DNA of 22,933 nt, taken from positions 1 through 22,933 of the forward strand of contig CAYHKQ010000039.1 of assembly GCA_964357255.1 (NCBI GenBank), in the 5' to 3' direction. Source of the DNA: JBBTIS01 sp038059855. GTDB lineage: Bacteria > Elusimicrobiota > Elusimicrobia > JACQPE01. The position numbers and the translations under genes were made by a program. Each line of letters begins with the position of its first letter. Positions within the stretch are counted from its first letter, which is position 1. Shown here one piece after another: positions 21,362 to 22,933 of the stretch. The notes beneath the pieces are model-generated. The model searched no databases, had not been told where the DNA came from, and saw only the letters and a list, made by a program, of their open reading frames with translations.

Positions 21362-22933
21362 ATGCTAGAGCGGTCTGTCGCTAAGACGCTTTCCGGTATC
21401 GAGGTGGAGACGGTTTATGGGCCGCCCATGGTTGAGCGGGAGCGCTTGGCCCGGCAGGAGCGCATTGGGCTACCCGGGCATTTTCCGCTGACGCGGGGGA
21501 TTTCAGCCTCCGGGTATCGCGCGCGGCATTGGACATTGCGTCAATTCTCCGGCCACGGATCGGCCAAAGAAACCAATCACCGTCTTAAATACCTCTTAGC
21601 CCACGGCGAGACAGGGCTTTCCATTGCCTTTGATCTGCCGACCCTAATGGGCATTGACTCGGACGACCCCACGGCCTTAGGCGAGGTGGGGCGCGAGGGC
21701 GTGGCCGTTGACACGCTCAGGGACTTTGAGATTTTGTTTGACGGCATTGATTTGGGCAAGACCTCGACCTCCATGACGATCAATCTTCCTGCCGTAGCTT
21801 TGTTCGCCATGTATATGAAGATTGTGGATAAACAGGGCGTGCCTTGGAATCGCGCGCGCGGCACTTGCCAGACGGATATTTTGAAGGAATTCATCGCTCA
21901 GAATGAATATCTTTATCCGCCGGAGCCCTCGTTGCGTTTGGTTTGCGACCTCATCGCTTTTACCGTCGACCGCGTGCCGCGTTATTTTCCCATCTCGATT
22001 TCGGGTTATCACATCAGGGAGGCGGGCGCCACTGCCGTGGAGGAATTGGCATTCACCTTGGCCAATGGCCGCGAGTACGCGCGCCGCATGGCGGCTCGGG
22101 GCTATGATCCTGATCGAGTGGCTCGGCACCTGTCCTTTTTTTTCGATATCCATAACTATTTTTTTGAGGAAGTCGCCAAACTCAGGGCCGCCCGGCGCAT
22201 GTGGGCTAAGTTTATGAAAGAAGAAATGGGGGCAAAAAAAGAAATTTCCTGGATGCTCCCCATGCATTGCCAGACAGCCGGCGTCTCGCTCACGGCCCAA
22301 CAGCCCTTGAACAACATTGTTCGCACGGCGTATCAGGCCCTGGCCGCGGTGGCCGGAGGAACCCAGAGCCTGCACACCAACTCTTATGACGAGGCCTTAT
22401 GCTTGCCCACGGAGGAGGCGGTCCGCGTGGCTGTGCGGACCCAGCAGATCATCGCCCATGAATCAGGGATGACGGATACGGCGGATCCCTTCGGCGGCTC
22501 GTATTATCTTGAGGCTTTGACTGACCGGATGGAGGAAGAGGCGAATAAAATTTTAAAAGACATTGATAATTTGGGCGGCGTAGCGCCGGCGCTTGGAGCG
22601 GGGTATTTTCACCGGCGCATCGCGGAGAGCTCCTACCGTTACGAGACCGAGGTCGGGGAGGGAAAGCGCCAAATCGTCGGCGTCAACGCTTACGCGTTTG
22701 ACGCGAAGCGGCCAAAGATTTTGAAAATTTCCTCGACTGTCGAGCGCTCCCAAAAGGCGCTCATGCGCCGCGTGCGCCGTGAGCGCGACAACGTCAAGGT
22801 CCAGGACGCGCTCTCGCGTTTGCGCGAGGCCGCTGTTAATGAAAAAACCAACGTCGTGCCCCTGGTGTTGGAGGCGGTGGGGGACTACGCCAGCGTAGGC
22901 GAAATCACCGCGGCCTTCCGCGACGTCTTCGGC
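21362..22933 (+). CDS. icmA: B12-dependent acyl-CoA mutase, isobutyryl-CoA mutase-like, cut by window edge
   Basis: 524 codons open to the edge. Mutase (substrate TIM-barrel) domain of the methylmalonyl-CoA mutase family, which rearranges carbon skeletons using adenosylcobalamin. Seen: FPLTRGISASGYR, SAKETNHRLKYLLAHGETGL, FDLPTLMGIDSDDP, TCQTDILKEFIAQNEYLYPP, ISISGYHIREAGAT, AAVAGGTQSLHTNSYDEAL and DPFGGSYYLE. Positions equivalent to Propionibacterium Tyr89 and Arg207 are Phe62 and Gln180, exactly 118 apart in both; Phe/Gln is the isobutyryl-CoA mutase pair. The frame nearly reaches the usual end of the large domain; the cobalamin-binding domain is not in the window and may be a separate subunit. 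An in-frame ATG at 21320 is a less likely start. Confidence 0.88.
   Translation, partial: MLERSVAKTLSGIEVETVYGPPMVERERLARQERIGLPGHFPLTRGISASGYRARHWTLRQFSGHGSAKETNHRLKYLLAHGETGLSIAFDLPTLMGIDSDDPTALGEVGREGVAVDTLRDFEILFDGIDLGKTSTSMTINLPAVALFAMYMKIVDKQGVPWNRARGTCQTDILKEFIAQNEYLYPPEPSLRLVCDLIAFTVDRVPRYFPISISGYHIREAGATAVEELAFTLANGREYARRMAARGYDPDRVARHLSFFFDIHNYFFEEVAKLRAARRMWAKFMKEEMGAKKEISWMLPMHCQTAGVSLTAQQPLNNIVRTAYQALAAVAGGTQSLHTNSYDEALCLPTEEAVRVAVRTQQIIAHESGMTDTADPFGGSYYLEALTDRMEEEANKILKDIDNLGGVAPALGAGYFHRRIAESSYRYETEVGEGKRQIVGVNAYAFDAKRPKILKISSTVERSQKALMRRVRRERDNVKVQDALSRLREAAVNEKTNVVPLVLEAVGDYASVGEITAAFRDVFG

Noticed and set aside
21677..22375. 232-codon minus-strand open frame
   Set aside because: Antisense to the acyl-CoA mutase, whose motifs are continuous on the plus strand.

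Overview
The window looks like a chromosomal stretch from a diderm bacterium of moderate-to-high GC. The diderm reading rests on two long beta-barrel-like outer-membrane proteins and two lipoproteins. The order ispE-spoVG-glmU-prs-rplY-pth matches the Bacillus subtilis block (ispE-purR-yabJ-spoVG-glmU-prs-ctc-pth) without purR and yabJ. I cannot name the phylum. Elusimicrobiota or a similar lineage is possible, but this is only a guess.

Layout. (1) 1-1631, minus strand: a DoxX-type membrane protein followed by citrate synthase, which runs off the left edge. (2) 1646-11454, plus strand: a tightly packed series of a LysM protein, ispE, spoVG, glmU, prs, a small lipoprotein, rplY and pth, then a nucleoside-salvage set of purine nucleoside phosphorylase, pyrimidine nucleoside phosphorylase, MTA phosphorylase and cytidine deaminase. 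Most junctions overlap by a few bases, and Prs makes the PRPP that purine salvage uses. (3) 11455-11731: a non-coding gap with inverted repeats. (4) 11732-16266, plus strand: four overlapping genes, namely a HAD phosphatase, a protein that looks like two fused SpoVG domains, and two outer-membrane barrel proteins. The second barrel gene carries a 9-bp tandem repeat and a dRS3-like palindrome inside its coding N-terminus.

(5) 16290-21287: an accessory region. A 61-bp direct repeat lies at both ends (16290-16350 and 20778-20838). Between the copies are a minus-strand pair (secreted M23-type protein with a strong promoter, then a lipoprotein), a decayed REP-associated tyrosine transposase element, and a HigB/HigA-type toxin-antitoxin pair. 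To the right of the second copy are a hairpin, a second decayed transposase element, and the 3' end of a paralogue of the second barrel gene. The arrangement suggests a cargo insertion between two tandem barrel genes. (6) 21362-22933, plus strand: a B12-dependent acyl-CoA mutase running off the right edge. Its two substrate-determining residues are Phe62 and Gln180, the isobutyryl-CoA mutase pair rather than the methylmalonyl-CoA mutase pair.

Several genes (gltA, prs, rplY, higB, the mutase) have a -10-like hexamer 6-9 nt before the start codon and little or no Shine-Dalgarno sequence, so leaderless transcripts are plausible. Other genes have clear Shine-Dalgarno sites. I saw no tRNA, rRNA or CRISPR array.
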